Shown piece after piece: positions 63,942 through 64,000 of a stretch of 64,000 nucleotides of DNA. The notes beneath the pieces are model-generated. The model was given only the letters and a program-made list of their open reading frames with translations. It had not been told where the DNA came from and did no database searches. Position 1 is the first letter of the stretch, and each line of letters starts with the position of its first letter. Source of the DNA: Paracoccus sp. (in: a-proteobacteria) (GTDB taxonomy: Bacteria > Pseudomonadota > Alphaproteobacteria > Rhodobacterales > Rhodobacteraceae); contig NZ_JAUVVF010000006.1 in NCBI RefSeq assembly GCF_030604785.1, positions 35,641 through 99,640 on the forward strand. Direction: 5' to 3'. The translations under genes and the position numbers were made by a program.

Positions 63942-63958
63942 AATGCTGCAACAGCATT
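63942..63958. promoter_or_regulatory. Inverted repeat upstream of galU
   Basis: AATGCTG-CAA-CAGCATT is a perfect 7-bp inverted repeat with a 3-base spacer, 34 bases upstream of the galU start. It could be an operator or an mRNA leader hairpin for the glycan operon. The rest of 63909-64000 is relatively AT-rich and shows no gene. Confidence 0.45.
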
Positions 63959-64000
63959 ATCCCGACACCAACCGAATACAACCAGAGTTTATTCGTTAGG

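Overview
The window looks like a 64 kb piece of an alphaproteobacterial chromosome, most probably from the Rhodobacterales (Paracoccus or Rhodobacter-like). This rests on the uniformly high GC, the PhyR-NepR-EcfG stress module, the GlpSTPQUV glycerol importer, a Rhodobacteraceae-type Hint protein, and the order hemJ-rho-mnmE-mnmG-rsmG-parA-parB on one side and aroE-coaE-dnaQ on the other side of a gene-free gap. In other alphaproteobacteria such as Caulobacter that gap is the replication origin. No rRNA, tRNA, CRISPR array, insertion sequence or prophage was seen. Genus is an inference.

Region 1 (1-12.6 kb) is the putative origin domain. A partial RidA-family gene, hemW and a DUF454 membrane protein lead in. 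A leftward gene string (hemJ, rho, mnmE, mnmG, rsmG, parA, parB) and a rightward string (aroE, coaE, dnaQ, yihY-like) diverge from a 460 bp gap. The gap carries one perfect DnaA box, several near-matches, AT-rich tracts and five GANTC methylation sites packed into 67 bp. Two parS centromere sites are embedded in the first codons of rsmG and mnmG.

Region 2 (12.6-27.2 kb) holds the general stress response locus (phyR divergent from nepR-ecfG-phyK-like kinase, with an EcfG-type promoter), a pqi lipid-transport operon with PqiA split in two, cysQ-like and pmbA genes, a DUF2125 protein, an enoyl-CoA hydratase homologue lacking both catalytic glutamates, and a two-component system.

Region 3 (27.2-42.4 kb) is a glucose uptake operon (binding protein, two permeases, ATPase, glucokinase) divergent from the two-component pair, an arrangement like Pseudomonas gltR/gtrS-gtsABCD-glk. 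It is followed by tamA-tamB, then a COQ8-like ABC1 kinase overlapping an FAD oxidoreductase, and an orphan Hint-domain protein.

Region 4 (42.5-56.8 kb) is catabolic. The glycerol regulon glpD-S-T-P-Q-U-V-K faces a divergent glpR, and putA faces a divergent Lrp-type putR across a palindrome-rich gap.

Region 5 (56.8-64 kb) is one leftward operon: galU, galE, two paralogous GT2-like glycosyltransferases, a Core-2/I-branching-type glycosyltransferase and an unusual sulfotransferase with two PAPS-binding-like motifs. It reads as a small locus for a sulfated surface glycan and is the best candidate for an uncharacterised system here. Most junctions in the operons are 4-base ATGA/GTGA overlaps, suggesting translational coupling.
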